Origin: Ensifer adhaerens
GTDB taxonomy: Bacteria; Pseudomonadota; Alphaproteobacteria; Rhizobiales; Rhizobiaceae
DNA: 64,000 nt
NCBI RefSeq assembly: GCF_028993555.1
Contig: NZ_CP118611.1
Location: 1,821,501-1,885,500, forward strand
Direction: 5' to 3'
Shown here: positions 25,514 to 36,526 of the stretch, one piece after another
Numbering within the stretch: the first letter of the stretch is position 1
How the letters are laid out: each line of letters begins with the position of its first letter
Notes under the pieces: model-generated
What the model saw: only the letters and a program-made list of their open reading frames with translations
Database searches by the model: none
What the model was told of the DNA's origin: nothing
Program-made: the position numbers and the translations under genes

Positions 25514-26956
25514 ATGCTGCGTTTCGGTCAAAAATACCAACATCTCCAACACCGCACTGGGTGTCACTGCTTTAACCCGGCCCTGCAGACGGTTTCCCGT
25601 AGCCTAGAATGCTTCTCGCGTCGTGACTTCCTGGGATTGATCGGCACTGCGGCCCTCGCTGGAACGCTGTCAACGCCGACTGTAGCGCGAGCTGCTATGG
25701 CCCCTTCCAGGATCTTGTTTCGCCAGGTTCGACTTTTCGACGGGAAATCCGGTGTGTTGGAAATCGGCAGACAGGTCTTGGTGGAGAACAACAAGATTGC
25801 CTCCATAGACAGTTCAAACAGCCCTCCTCCAGCGGACGCTACTGTTATCGACTGCCGCGATGGCGTCCTCATGCCGGGCCTGATTGACGCGCACTGGCAC
25901 ACGATCTTTGCGGCCGTGCCATTAAATATCCTTTTGGCAGGCGATCCCGGGATCATCTTTGCCGCTTCGACAGCGGAGGCAGAACGCACTCTTTCGCGCG
26001 GGTTCACAACCGTGCGCGATCTAGGCGGCCCGGTCTTTTCTTTCAAGCAGGCGATTGATGACGGGCTGATACCAGGTCCGCGTATCTATCCTTCCGGGGC
26101 AATGATCACGACCTCAGGTGGCCACGGCGATCTGCGTTTGCCAACCGAAATACCGCGCGACGGCGACAGGCTGAGCACCAGCGAGTTGATGGGCGGCTCG
26201 GCGATCGTCGACGGTATCGACGACTTGAAGCTTCGTGTGCGCGAGCAACTCCTGCGAGGCGCAGCCCAGGTCAAGCTGGTTGGAAGTGGTGGAGTTTCCT
26301 CGCCGCGCAGCCCGCTTGATATGACGACCTTCAGTGAAGAGGAAATTCGCGCCGCAGTCGATGTCGCGCAGGACTGGAACACATATGTCGCCGTCCACGC
26401 CTATACGCCGAGGGCCATCCAGCGGGCGCTCGCCGGCGGAGTGGCCTGCATCGAGCATGCTCATCTGATGGACGACGACACGGCGAAAATGATCGCTGAA
26501 AAGGACGTCTGGCTCAGCACCCAGCCTTTCCTGACGATGGCGGACGCGGCTTCCCAAAGCGGGCCAGGACTGGAACGCGTTCAGCAGATCTTTGCCGGCA
26601 CGCCGAAAATCTTTGATTTTGCGCGCAAGCACGGCATCAAGACAGCATGGGGCTCCGACGTCCTGTTTTCTCCGGATCTCGGCCCACGGCAAAACATCAT
26701 GCTGACCCACCTGAGCCAATGGTACAAAAACGCGGAAATTCTACAGATGGCGACTTCCGGAAACGCCGCATTGCTGGCGCTCTCCAACCTTCGCAACCCC
26801 TATCCCGGCAATATCGGCGTCATCGAGGCAGGCGCATTCGCGGACGTACTCGTCATCGATGGCAATCCGCTCGATGACATCCATCTCCTGGAAGATCCAG
26901 CGGGGAAGCTCTTGGTCATCATGAAAGACGGCGTCCTTCATAAGAAAGCGTTTTAG
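25514..26956 (+). CDS. Secreted amidohydrolase (imidazolonepropionase/prolidase-like)
   Basis: Start at the ATG 25514, eight bases after GAGGA; a GTG at 25448 is an alternative. The protein of 480 residues has a twin-arginine signal, CFSRRDFLGLIGTAALAG, some 35 residues in. The amidohydrolase barrel is shown by MPGLIDAHWHT (HxH, metal site), the lysine region AAQVKLVGSGGV, VAVHAYTPRAIQRAL, IEHAHLMDDD, and KTAWGSDVLF with the metal Asp. It ends with GVIEAGAFADVLVIDGNPL, the usual composite beta domain. Substrate unknown; such exported enzymes often cleave dipeptides or cyclic amides. The long N-terminus before the signal is odd. Confidence 0.85.
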   Translation: MLRFGQKYQHLQHRTGCHCFNPALQTVSRSLECFSRRDFLGLIGTAALAGTLSTPTVARAAMAPSRILFRQVRLFDGKSGVLEIGRQVLVENNKIASIDSSNSPPPADATVIDCRDGVLMPGLIDAHWHTIFAAVPLNILLAGDPGIIFAASTAEAERTLSRGFTTVRDLGGPVFSFKQAIDDGLIPGPRIYPSGAMITTSGGHGDLRLPTEIPRDGDRLSTSELMGGSAIVDGIDDLKLRVREQLLRGAAQVKLVGSGGVSSPRSPLDMTTFSEEEIRAAVDVAQDWNTYVAVHAYTPRAIQRALAGGVACIEHAHLMDDDTAKMIAEKDVWLSTQPFLTMADAASQSGPGLERVQQIFAGTPKIFDFARKHGIKTAWGSDVLFSPDLGPRQNIMLTHLSQWYKNAEILQMATSGNAALLALSNLRNPYPGNIGVIEAGAFADVLVIDGNPLDDIHLLEDPAGKLLVIMKDGVLHKKAF

Positions 26957-27045
26957 ACCGGCCGCCACGTCGGCTACAGCAGAAAGCGGCCGGACAGTCA
27001 TGCGGACTGGACTTCAACCTCGAGCCACGCAAGAAAGGAATGCCG

Positions 27046-28083
27046 ATGACGGGGCCCTTGGTGGCAGGAATTCTTGTGCTCGCTCTGCTGTTTGCGGGCC
27101 ATTCGATCTTCATTGCGCTGGCTTTTTCCCTGTTTATCATCGCGAACATCTGGCCGCTTCAACGCGGCCTACAACGATGGATGCCGAAACTACTCGCTTT
27201 GCTGATCGCCCTTCTGGTGACGATGGGGATTACGATCGTTATCGGATCTTCCGTTGTCTGGGGTTTTGGCAAGCTTGGACATTGGCTGCTTGCGAACGCA
27301 GACAGGTTCCAGACCACCTATTTGACATGGACGGCGTGGTTGGAGCAGCACGGAATTGCTATCTTAGGACCCCTGACAGACCGTTTCGACGTCTCCTGGC
27401 TGGTCGGGGTTACTCAGACGATAGCCGTAAAGTTGAACAGCCTCGCCGGATCTGCCGTACTCGTGTTCATCTTCGTGATGCTTGGGCTGCTGGAGGTTGA
27501 CGATTTCAATGCACGTCTGCTCTCGCCAGCAGTCCAACCTTTCGGCCAACGCATTGTCATGGCGCATCGGTTAATCGGCATCAAATTACGCCGCTTCATG
27601 CTCGTTCGAACCTTCGCCAGTATCCTGACAGGATTTGTCGTTTGGCTTTTCGCGCTCAGCGCAGGCCTGGAACTCGCGAGTGCATGGGGTGCAATCGCGT
27701 TCGCTCTCAACTACATTCCGTTCCTCGGCCCGATGGTGGCAACAGCGCTGCCGACCCTCTTTGCCATCGGCCAGTTCGAATCCTGGCAGACGGCTCTCCT
27801 CATCTTCGCCAGCCTCAGCATCATCCAGTTTATCATCGGAAGTTATCTCGAACCCCGATTGACAGGGGCGACGTTGGCAATCTCGCCATTTGCCGTGATC
27901 TTTGCCGTATTCTTCTGGAGCTTCATGTGGGGGTTGCCGGGCGCCTTTATCGGAGTTCCGATCCTGATTGCATTCACTGTCTATTGTGCTTGTTTTGACG
28001 GGACACGGTGGGTTGCTGCCCTGTTGGCGCATGGCCACGAGTGTATCGACGTTGATCAGAAACCCGCCGGAGAAAGAGAGTAG
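27046..28083 (+). CDS. AI-2E family transporter (PerM-like permease)
   Basis: The second ATG (27046) is preferred since AAGGA lies six bases ahead, while the ATG at 27040 is too close to it. The roughly 345-residue membrane protein has two N-terminal helices, a soluble amphipathic middle, and the conserved C-terminal block of TqsA/PerM/YdiK proteins: ALNYIPFLGPMVATALPTLF, IGSYLEPRLTGATLAISPFA, and WGLPGAFIGVPI. Members export small molecules or act as Na+/H+ antiporters. It is followed by glutaminase and an MFS exporter. Confidence 0.9.
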   Translation: MTGPLVAGILVLALLFAGHSIFIALAFSLFIIANIWPLQRGLQRWMPKLLALLIALLVTMGITIVIGSSVVWGFGKLGHWLLANADRFQTTYLTWTAWLEQHGIAILGPLTDRFDVSWLVGVTQTIAVKLNSLAGSAVLVFIFVMLGLLEVDDFNARLLSPAVQPFGQRIVMAHRLIGIKLRRFMLVRTFASILTGFVVWLFALSAGLELASAWGAIAFALNYIPFLGPMVATALPTLFAIGQFESWQTALLIFASLSIIQFIIGSYLEPRLTGATLAISPFAVIFAVFFWSFMWGLPGAFIGVPILIAFTVYCACFDGTRWVAALLAHGHECIDVDQKPAGERE

Positions 28084-28322
28084 GAATTGGCGACACATTC
28101 TACCTAGAATACTACTGAACGCGCCATTTATGCTTTCATATTTCTGCTCCCCATATTAGATTACAGCGGTCACCAGACGGTATTCATCTGCATCCAACCA
28201 CGTCGCATGAATTGTGCTTTTTCTTTCGCTTGTGAAAATGACCATTTCATTCTACGCTCACAATCACAGCAAGAATTCCTAAGGCCAGTCACAATTCATC
28301 TCTGCGACAAGGGATCAAGTGC

Positions 28323-29321
28323 ATGGAGCTCGTGGATTCGTCTGGCGACAAGAACGTCTATGTTTCGACTGGCCGCCTGCCCCCAGCAGACGCAGTTTCC
28401 AGGTTGGTGACATCCGCTCACGAGCGATTTGCCGGCGTTGATCTCGGCCACAATTCTCAGGTTTATCCAGCACTTGCGAATGTGCCGAGTGATCTTTTCG
28501 GCATTTGTGTCGTGGCGCTCGACGGACGTGTCTTCTCGGTCGGCGATGCCGACCACGAATTCACGATCATGAGTGTTTCAAAGCCGTTTCTGTTCGCTCT
28601 GATTTGCGACGTGATCGGCGCGACTGGCGCCCGCGACCGACTTGGGGTCAATGCCACCGGATATGCGTTCAACTCCTTGACGGGCGTCGAGAGGGATGTT
28701 GCAGGGCGCACCAATCCCATGGTCAACGCTGGCGCAATCGCCACGACAAGCCTTGTTCCCGGTGAAAGCGGTGAGGCGAAATGGCAGTTCATCCTTCAGG
28801 GCCTGAATCGCTTTGCCGGCAGGGATCTCCGTGTGAACGAAGAGGTCTACGAATCGGCCTCGAAAACCAACGCCAGAAACAGAAGCATCGCGTGGATGCT
28901 TCAGAGTGTGGGGCGCATCTATTGTGACCCGATTGAAGCAGTGGAGCTTTACACACGGCAATGCTCGCTGAATGTCAGCGCACGCGATCTTGCCGTCATG
29001 GGAGCGACCCTTGCCAATGGCGGCATCAATCCGATCACGGGGGATCGGGTCGTTAAGCAGGAGGTTTGCCACTACGCCTTGGCCGTCATGCTGACGGCAG
29101 GCCTGTACGAAGCTTCTGGCGATTGGCTCTATGAAATAGGGCTGCCGGGCAAGAGCGGGATCGGAGGCGGAATCGTGACGGTTTCACCCGGCAAGGGTGG
29201 CCTGGGCACCTTCGCTCCGCCTCTCGACGAAGCCGGCAACAGCGTCAAAGGACAACTCGTTGCACAATTCCTGTCGCAACGGCTCGGGCTTGATCTGCTG
29301 ATCTCGTCTTCAGGCAACTAA
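28323..29321 (+). CDS. glsA: Glutaminase A
   Basis: The 332-residue enzyme hydrolyses glutamine to glutamate and ammonia. The serine-dependent site is MSVSKPF with S84 and K87, and further family blocks are NPMVNAGAIATTSLV, ARNRSIAWMLQ, YTRQCSLNVSARDLAVMGATLANGG and the C-terminal GKSGIGGGIVTVSPGKGGLG. It is preceded by 239 bp of A/T-rich DNA that probably carries its promoter. Glutaminase with a transporter is a known acid-resistance pair through ammonia release. Here the neighbours are an AI-2E permease and an MFS exporter, so that role is inferred rather than shown. Confidence 0.95.
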   Translation: MELVDSSGDKNVYVSTGRLPPADAVSRLVTSAHERFAGVDLGHNSQVYPALANVPSDLFGICVVALDGRVFSVGDADHEFTIMSVSKPFLFALICDVIGATGARDRLGVNATGYAFNSLTGVERDVAGRTNPMVNAGAIATTSLVPGESGEAKWQFILQGLNRFAGRDLRVNEEVYESASKTNARNRSIAWMLQSVGRIYCDPIEAVELYTRQCSLNVSARDLAVMGATLANGGINPITGDRVVKQEVCHYALAVMLTAGLYEASGDWLYEIGLPGKSGIGGGIVTVSPGKGGLGTFAPPLDEAGNSVKGQLVAQFLSQRLGLDLLISSSGN

Positions 29322-29374
29322 TCGAGGTCATTTCATCGCCATAGGCGGCTATTCGCGAAGGAGCGAAGCGAACC

Positions 29375-30994
29375 ATGTCCACTGCCGGATCCGCGCCCGA
29401 CGCTGACATGGATGCTCACGCATCCTGGGTTCCGATGGTCGCGATCGCCTTCGGCCAAGCGATTATGTCATTCAACGTTGCCTCGTTGCCAGTGGCGTTG
29501 GGGGGTATGGTCGACAGTTTCGGTGTGGCGCCAACTGTGATTGCCACGGGGATCGTTGCCTATTCCATGATCGTGGCGGGTTTCGTCATGCTTGGTGCCA
29601 AGCTCGTTCAACGCTTTGGTGCGTTGCAGGTATTCCGCTTGGCAGTCGTTGTATTCGGGGCGGGGCAAATCTTGATGACGCTTAGCCCGAATGCAACGGC
29701 CATGATCACGGCCCAGGGCCTTTGCGGCGCTGCCGGTGCTGTCATCGTGCCGGCGCTCGTCGCATTGATTGCGGAAAATTATCGCGGCAGTCAGCAGGCG
29801 ACCGCCCTCGGTGCCTTGGGATCTGCGCGCGCCGGCGCCGGCGTTCTAGCATTCTTGGTTGGCGGTGTGCTCGGCACATACATTGGCTGGAGGCCCGTTT
29901 TTGGCATCCTCGTCGCCGTCTCAGCCATCGTTCTCTTCCTGAGCTTCCGCCTGAAGCCGGATCAAGGACGTCCTGAGGTGAAAATCGATGTAGTCGGCGT
30001 GTTGTTTGCCGCGAGTGCGATCATTCTGATCAGCTTCGGGTTCAACAATCTAAATGGTTGGGGCATGATCCTGGCGGGTCCCAATGCCCCATTTAACCTC
30101 CTCGGCGTTTCACCGGCTCCAATCATGATTGTCGTCGGCATTCTACTCGGACAGGCTTTTTTCCTGTGGACTCGACGTCGCGAAGCGTCCGGGCGTACAC
30201 CACTGCTGCCATTGGAAGTGCTTGACTCTCCTCAGGAAAGGGCGGCCGTTTATGCCATGTTCTCAGTCGTCGCACTTGAGGCCGCGCTTAATTTTACCGT
30301 TCCGCTGTACATTCAGATTGTCCAAGGACGTTCGCCCCTTGCGACGGCAATCGCTATGTTGCCCTTCAACCTGACCGTCTTTTTTGCAGCAATGTTGATC
30401 GTTCGCTTTTATGAGAGGCTTACCCCACGACAGATCGGCCGGTTCGGCTTTGCTGCCTGCGCGGTCGCGCTGTTATGGCTTGCGTTCGTTGTCCGTAACG
30501 ACTGGAGTTCTGGCCCTGTACTGTTGGGGCTCATCCTGTTCGGGGTTGGTCAGGGATCCTTGGTTACCCTCCTGTTCAATGTGCTGGTGACGGCTTCTCC
30601 GAAACATCTGGCCGGAGACGTCGGTTCCCTGAGAGGAACCACCAACAACCTTGCCGCAGCCGTCGGAACTGCCGTTTCAGGCGCTCTGCTCGTGGGCCTC
30701 CTAAGTTCGGCGGTCATGCGTCAACTGGCGGCAAATCCTACTCTGCCAATCGAAATCCAATCCCAGGTCAATCTCGATAGCATCACCTTCGTCAGCAACG
30801 ATCACCTGGCGTCTGTCATTCAAGCGACGACAGCCACGCCTGAGCAAAAGCAGGAGGCGTTGCGCATCAATACGGACGCAAGGCTCCTGGCCCTGAAGGT
30901 CGGCTTTTTGATTATGGCCGGACTTGCGCTTCTGGCGTTGCTCCCAGCGGGACGGCTGCCGAGCTACCGACCGGGGGAAATCCCGGACAGGTAA
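29375..30994 (+). CDS. MFS exporter, DHA2-like (14 helices)
   Basis: The 539-residue protein is a major facilitator with about 14 hydrophobic helices. The segment VMLGAKLVQRFGALQVFRLA carries the loop 2-3 motif in degenerate form, and LGALGSARAGAGVLAFLVGGVLGTYIGWRPVF corresponds to antiporter motif C. It follows glutaminase by 53 bp in the same direction and has GAAGGAG before the ATG. The N-terminus ADMDAHASWVPM is cytoplasmic. Substrate unknown; DHA2 members export drugs and organic cations. Confidence 0.88.
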   Translation: MSTAGSAPDADMDAHASWVPMVAIAFGQAIMSFNVASLPVALGGMVDSFGVAPTVIATGIVAYSMIVAGFVMLGAKLVQRFGALQVFRLAVVVFGAGQILMTLSPNATAMITAQGLCGAAGAVIVPALVALIAENYRGSQQATALGALGSARAGAGVLAFLVGGVLGTYIGWRPVFGILVAVSAIVLFLSFRLKPDQGRPEVKIDVVGVLFAASAIILISFGFNNLNGWGMILAGPNAPFNLLGVSPAPIMIVVGILLGQAFFLWTRRREASGRTPLLPLEVLDSPQERAAVYAMFSVVALEAALNFTVPLYIQIVQGRSPLATAIAMLPFNLTVFFAAMLIVRFYERLTPRQIGRFGFAACAVALLWLAFVVRNDWSSGPVLLGLILFGVGQGSLVTLLFNVLVTASPKHLAGDVGSLRGTTNNLAAAVGTAVSGALLVGLLSSAVMRQLAANPTLPIEIQSQVNLDSITFVSNDHLASVIQATTATPEQKQEALRINTDARLLALKVGFLIMAGLALLALLPAGRLPSYRPGEIPDR

Positions 30995-31506
30995 TCAGTG
31001 GCTGTCATCGGATTCGTACGCCTCCTCGCTTTGCTGAGGATCCTTGGGACGCGTACGGCGCCAGCAGCTTCGCAGTTTGCCCTTTTACACGTCGCTGGCT
31101 GATGACTACGCAATGCTAACGCTCGCGTCGGTCAACCTCGCCATGATCATGCTGTTTGAATCGAGTCTTAGCTATCTCGGACTCCGACCACAATCCGGTC
31201 AGAGACGTGGAGCCTCTGCAACAGACCGAGGCCGGCAGCAACACTTTCGTTGCCGTAACGGGCCGCTGGGTCCATGACTCTAGCGCAAGGAAATACTTTA
31301 TACACAGCGCGACATGCCAGCGCCGGCCTTTGTTGTTGACCTATACGGAGCACGCCCGCCGCGTCCACCAGGCGAGTCTGTGGGAATGATCCCGCGCGTG
31401 GGAAGCGAAGTCTTCTACAGTCACTCTAGCCAAGCATACTCTCCCGACGCTTCCGGGGCTGCCTTTGGGCGAGCAGTGCGATGCAGGTTTATTTGATGAC
31501 GGACTG
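30995..31506. other. Intergenic region, 512 bp, with one permease remnant
   Basis: Apart from the permease fragment at 31104-31193 no gene is supported. Short frames on both strands lack signals. Confidence 0.5.
31104..31193 (+). pseudogene. Fragment of a DppC/OppC-type ABC permease
   Basis: Thirty codons read TLASVNLAMIMLFESSLSYLGLRPQ, matching the penultimate helix and ESTLSFLGLG motif of dipeptide-type permeases. Nothing of the rest of the gene is visible nearby. It is a relic. Confidence 0.5.
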
Positions 31507-31746
31507 CTAGCTCACATTCGTGAGAACTTCACCAGTTCCGCGCCACATCCACGACGCGGGCGTGAAAACGGCGTCATCCTGCCTGCGGTCGAACTTCTGG
31601 CCGTCCACCTCAAATCGACCAGGAACCTTCCATGACAGGGAAAGAGCGGCAGGCGGCGAGCGCCCCACTGCACTGAACTCTATGACGGCCGGCAAGCCCG
31701 GCGGCCCATTTCTTGGCATGAATGGTTGTACCCATATTCGACTCAC
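31507..31746 (-). CDS. Possible small protein coupled to the Kef-type antiporter gene
   Basis: A 79-codon frame starts at an ATG that overlaps the antiporter stop (ATGA), an arrangement typical of translational coupling. The product MSRIWVQPFMPRNGPPG...GEVLTNVS has no signal peptide, helix or known motif; it has five prolines early and several Trp/Phe. The overlap is the only evidence for it. Confidence 0.3.
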   Translation of the reverse strand: MSRIWVQPFMPRNGPPGLPAVIEFSAVGRSPPAALSLSWKVPGRFEVDGQKFDRRQDDAVFTPASWMWRGTGEVLTNVS

Positions 31747-33521
31747 TTCGATTTCCGCGGCCGGATCGCATGCCGTTCCGTTTTCGAACCGTCCTCTGGC
31801 TGAAGCATCTTGCGAAATTCATCCCGCCGCTCGTGAATGGATGCTATCACCGGGCCCATCGGGATACCGATGCCAACGAGCACCGCCTGCGACAGCTGGA
31901 GGCTGGCTTCGATGGTCTCTGGCACGGCATCCGTCACTTTGAGTTCGTATAATTCGGTTGCGTGCACCGCATCCCGTGCGCGGGCGACAATAGTGAGATC
32001 CGCCCGCTCGGATCTTGCAGAGCAGACGATGGACGCCACCGCCTCGGCATTATCCAAGGTCACAACAAGCGCGCGAGCACTCTGGATTCCGCAGCGTCGA
32101 AGCAACTCGACTCGGGTGGCATCGCCATAATAGATCGTAGTGCCGCGCCCTCGCTCCTTGCCTACAAGCACGGGATCCGCGTCGACCGCCAGGAACCTCA
32201 ACCCATGTCGCGTGAGCATCTCCGCGACCAGTTGCCCGACACGTCCATACCCAACGACGATTACACGCTCTAAGCCGTCATCATGCTGGGGCGTTAATCC
32301 TGCAAACGAAGGATCAGCCGTACCGGTATATGCCCGATCGCGGCCTAACAGGCGCACCAGCAAGGGAACGCCGATCATCGTCAAGGTTGCCGCGACCGTA
32401 GCAGTGGCGGCAACGGCACCAGGGACCACATTGCCTGCCACAGCAGCACTGATAAGGATCAATGCGAACTCGCCGCCTGGTCCTAGTACGAGCGCGACCT
32501 CGCGGGCATTACGGGTCGTCAGCCCTAACATACGCGCGACGGGAAAGAGGGTCAGAGCTTTGATGGCAAACAGCCCGATCGCGACGCCGAGGGTGACGAC
32601 CGGGTTAGCAATGATCTCGGAAAGATCCAGGCGAGCTCCAACGGCTACGAAAAAGAGCCCAAGCAAAAGCCCCTGGAAGGGCTGGATGGTAACCTCGATC
32701 TGACGACGATACTCGGTTTCAGCGAGCAAGAGACCTGCAACGAAAGCGCCGAGCGCCATCGACTGACCACTGAGGGCTGTGATTAGACCAGAACCGATTA
32801 CGACCAAGAGGCATGCAGCGACAAACAATTCGTTACTCTTTGTTGTCGCGACCAGCTTGAACAAAGGTCGCAGAATGAGGCGACCAAGGCCGGCTATCGC
32901 GAAAAGCGCCACTGCAGCAGGCGCCAGGGCGTATAACAGGCCGGCGCCGAGCCCCGTCCCCCCACGTGTGCCCAAAATCGTCACCATGAACAGGAGAGGC
33001 GCCACCGCGAAATCCTGAAGGAGCAGCACGGCGAAACTGGCCCGTCCAACCGTCGTGTTCAGCAGTTTGCGCTCGACAAGCGACGGTAGGATGATCGCCG
33101 TCGACGACATGGCCAGCGCGCTGCCAAGCACCACCGCTGACGCCGGCGTTTGGCCCAGCATGCCCGCGACGGCCGCGAGGACGGCTGTCGAGGTGAGAAC
33201 CTGCAAGCCGCCCAATCCGAAGACGAGCTTGCGCATTAACAGAAGACGGCTCCACGACAGCTCAAGCGCGATCATAAAAAGCAGGAACGCCACGCCGAAT
33301 TCCGCAAGATGCGCGATCTGTCCGGCGTCAGTGATAGAGATTGCAGACAGCCACGGCCAATCTCCTACGAGTGCTCCAAGACCGAAGGGACCAAGCAGGA
33401 CGCCGGCTGCGAGAAACCCAAAAACCGGGCTCAGTTTCAATCGCCCGAACAGTGGCACTATGACGCCGGCCGTCGTCAGAAAAAGCAGAAGTTCCCTGTA
33501 GTTTTCTAGTCCTGGCGTCAT
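31743..33521 (-). CDS. Kef-type monovalent cation:proton antiporter with RCK domain
   Basis: The 592-residue protein has an N-terminal CPA2 antiporter unit of about 12 helices (residues 5-385; GVAFLLFMIALELSWSRL, ALAMSSTAIILPSLVERKLLNTTVGRASFAVLLLQDFAVAP, and GPGGEFALILISAAV) and a C-terminal TrkA-N/RCK domain with the Rossmann motif VIVVGYGRVGQLVAEML and the acidic DADP. KefB/KefC homologues release K+ in exchange for H+ in response to electrophile stress. The glutathione-binding residues cannot be verified by eye. It lies 329 bp from a PTS EIIA gene on the same strand. Confidence 0.92.
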   Translation of the reverse strand: MTPGLENYRELLLFLTTAGVIVPLFGRLKLSPVFGFLAAGVLLGPFGLGALVGDWPWLSAISITDAGQIAHLAEFGVAFLLFMIALELSWSRLLLMRKLVFGLGGLQVLTSTAVLAAVAGMLGQTPASAVVLGSALAMSSTAIILPSLVERKLLNTTVGRASFAVLLLQDFAVAPLLFMVTILGTRGGTGLGAGLLYALAPAAVALFAIAGLGRLILRPLFKLVATTKSNELFVAACLLVVIGSGLITALSGQSMALGAFVAGLLLAETEYRRQIEVTIQPFQGLLLGLFFVAVGARLDLSEIIANPVVTLGVAIGLFAIKALTLFPVARMLGLTTRNAREVALVLGPGGEFALILISAAVAGNVVPGAVAATATVAATLTMIGVPLLVRLLGRDRAYTGTADPSFAGLTPQHDDGLERVIVVGYGRVGQLVAEMLTRHGLRFLAVDADPVLVGKERGRGTTIYYGDATRVELLRRCGIQSARALVVTLDNAEAVASIVCSARSERADLTIVARARDAVHATELYELKVTDAVPETIEASLQLSQAVLVGIGIPMGPVIASIHERRDEFRKMLQPEDGSKTERHAIRPRKSK

Positions 33522-33850
33522 CGATTACTCACAACCATAGGTTCAGAGTGACGGGCTCATACCAAGCCGACTGGTATCTCTTTCCTCCCCTGAAGGATTC
33601 TACTCTCATTTTCAGAGGAATGCCCCCGGGAGTGGTACCCCAGGCTGGCCACGACGACGGTTCCGCACCCACACGAAGAGCTTCGTGACGTCAGCAGGTT
33701 CGTACGCCTCCCAAACCCGCGTCCATGGCCAATGCCTGGCTGGCTAGCGGCGCTGGAAACGGGAGAACAAGCTTGTTTCCTACGCCGAGCCAGCCAAGAC
33801 TCCGCGCGAAGCGACCACCGAATGCGCTACACGCGATTTAGGGCATCGAA
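33522..33850. other. Intergenic region, 329 bp
   Basis: No gene supported. It contains the interrupted 16-bp palindrome CACGAAG-AG-CTTCGTG at 33672-33687 and must hold the antiporter promoter. Confidence 0.45.
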
Positions 33851-34360
33851 CTACCGCACGAGCCGGCCATATGAGGCCTTGGCAGGGCTTTGTGCACTTG
33901 GAGCAGTTGTGCAAGTGGCCGCCGAAATCACGATTAAGGCCTCTGTTTCAGATCGTACCCCTCGCAGGGCCACCAACAACTTCTTCGAGCGAAAGACACG
34001 ACAAAGCTTGGAGAGGTATTGCAAGAAACCTTCGTGTTGATCGTAGGGCCATATCACCGCGAGAAAGATATCGACTGGCTCGTCGTCGGGTGCTTTGAAC
34101 TCGATCGGTTCGCGCAGGGTAACAAGGACTTTGGCCGGAGCTATCAAACCCGGAATAAACGCGTGCGGTAAGGCAAAGCCTTCCCCGAAACCCGTAGAAC
34201 CAAGAGCCTCTCGGTCGAGCAGGCCGTCTAGAACGACACTGGCTGGGACGCCAGTGCGCTGCGCCAGGTGAGATGAAATGGCCTGGAGAACCGCCCGCCC
34301 ACCGCTCGCCGGCACGCCGAGCATCAAGTCATCCTCAAAGCCGAGTTTTTCATCATTCAT
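33851..34360 (-). CDS. PTS EIIA domain protein (PtsN/fructose type)
   Basis: The 169-residue protein has a PTS_EIIA_2 fold: VLDGLLDREALGSTGFGEGFALPHAFIPGL contains the phosphorylatable histidine (usually GxALPHA), followed by VLVTLREPIEFKAPDDEPVDIFLAVIWP and a helix LQYLSKLCRVFRSKKLLVALRG. EIIANtr proteins regulate K+ transport and kinases rather than sugar uptake. Its location next to a Kef-type antiporter is suggestive of K+ control. The tail after ISAATC is variable and may have drifted. Confidence 0.88.
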   Translation of the reverse strand: MNDEKLGFEDDLMLGVPASGGRAVLQAISSHLAQRTGVPASVVLDGLLDREALGSTGFGEGFALPHAFIPGLIAPAKVLVTLREPIEFKAPDDEPVDIFLAVIWPYDQHEGFLQYLSKLCRVFRSKKLLVALRGVRSETEALIVISAATCTTAPSAQSPAKASYGRLVR

Positions 34361-35128
34361 CTTCTCCTCCCCGCTTCTCTCTGGCCGGCAAAGATCGCGC
34401 TGTTTTCACTCCATATTACCAAATTTTGAACGGGCGCATTGTCCCTCCAATTTCAAGCAACGTCGCATTCAGCACACGCCCAATAGTCTTCCGGAGCGGG
34501 GACAACCGTCCTCAAGAGGCATCTGTTGGTCACCAATCGACCGCCGCTCAATTGCGGCCAGATACGTGGAAGCGGGTCAAGTGCAGCCGTTCGACGGCGT
34601 CGTCGAAGGCCATCGCGCGGCTGTCATGCCACATTTGCGCGAATGCGGGTGATCCCCCACTGGAAACAACGCGGCTCTCATCATCGGTGAGCGCGACGCT
34701 CAGAACGTTGACCTGGGCCGTATGCCCATTTCGTTTTGGTTCGCATGCCCGCCCATTGCGGCATTATCGTTAACGGCGAATGAACCACACAAATTGAGGA
34801 AGACCCAGGTTTGGTTGAACTCATCAATGATGCGAGATACTCTCCCTAGCTTGAAGATTGGCCCACGCGCCGGGCAGGGACTGTGGTTCTTTTGGTTCGC
34901 ATCTTCGTAATGGCAGCCGAGAGGTTGCCCAGTGTCAGCGCAGCGTAATCGTGATAGTCGAGTCGGCAACGATGGTGTTGAAATTCCGTCAAATGATGTG
35001 CGCCACCTCTTTTTGCGCATTGGCCGGGCCTGGGAAGGCGGCACTTGCCCCAAGCAAGTGATCGAACGCGCCTCGACGCGGTAGGTTTTACGGATTTAAC
35101 CATCGCCCCTTGATATGGAGCGGCCGCG
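34361..35128. other. Intergenic region, 768 bp, no supported gene
   Basis: Frames up to 124 codons occur but have skewed composition and no family resemblance. The right end carries the promoter of the sigma-54 activator gene. No ribosome site or repeat was recognised in the middle. Confidence 0.45.

Positions 35129-36501
<1,373 letters not shown>

Positions 36502-36526
<25 letters not shown>

Noticed and set aside
34361..35128. Several frames of 60-166 codons
   Set aside because: No family, skewed composition, mutually overlapping on both strands.
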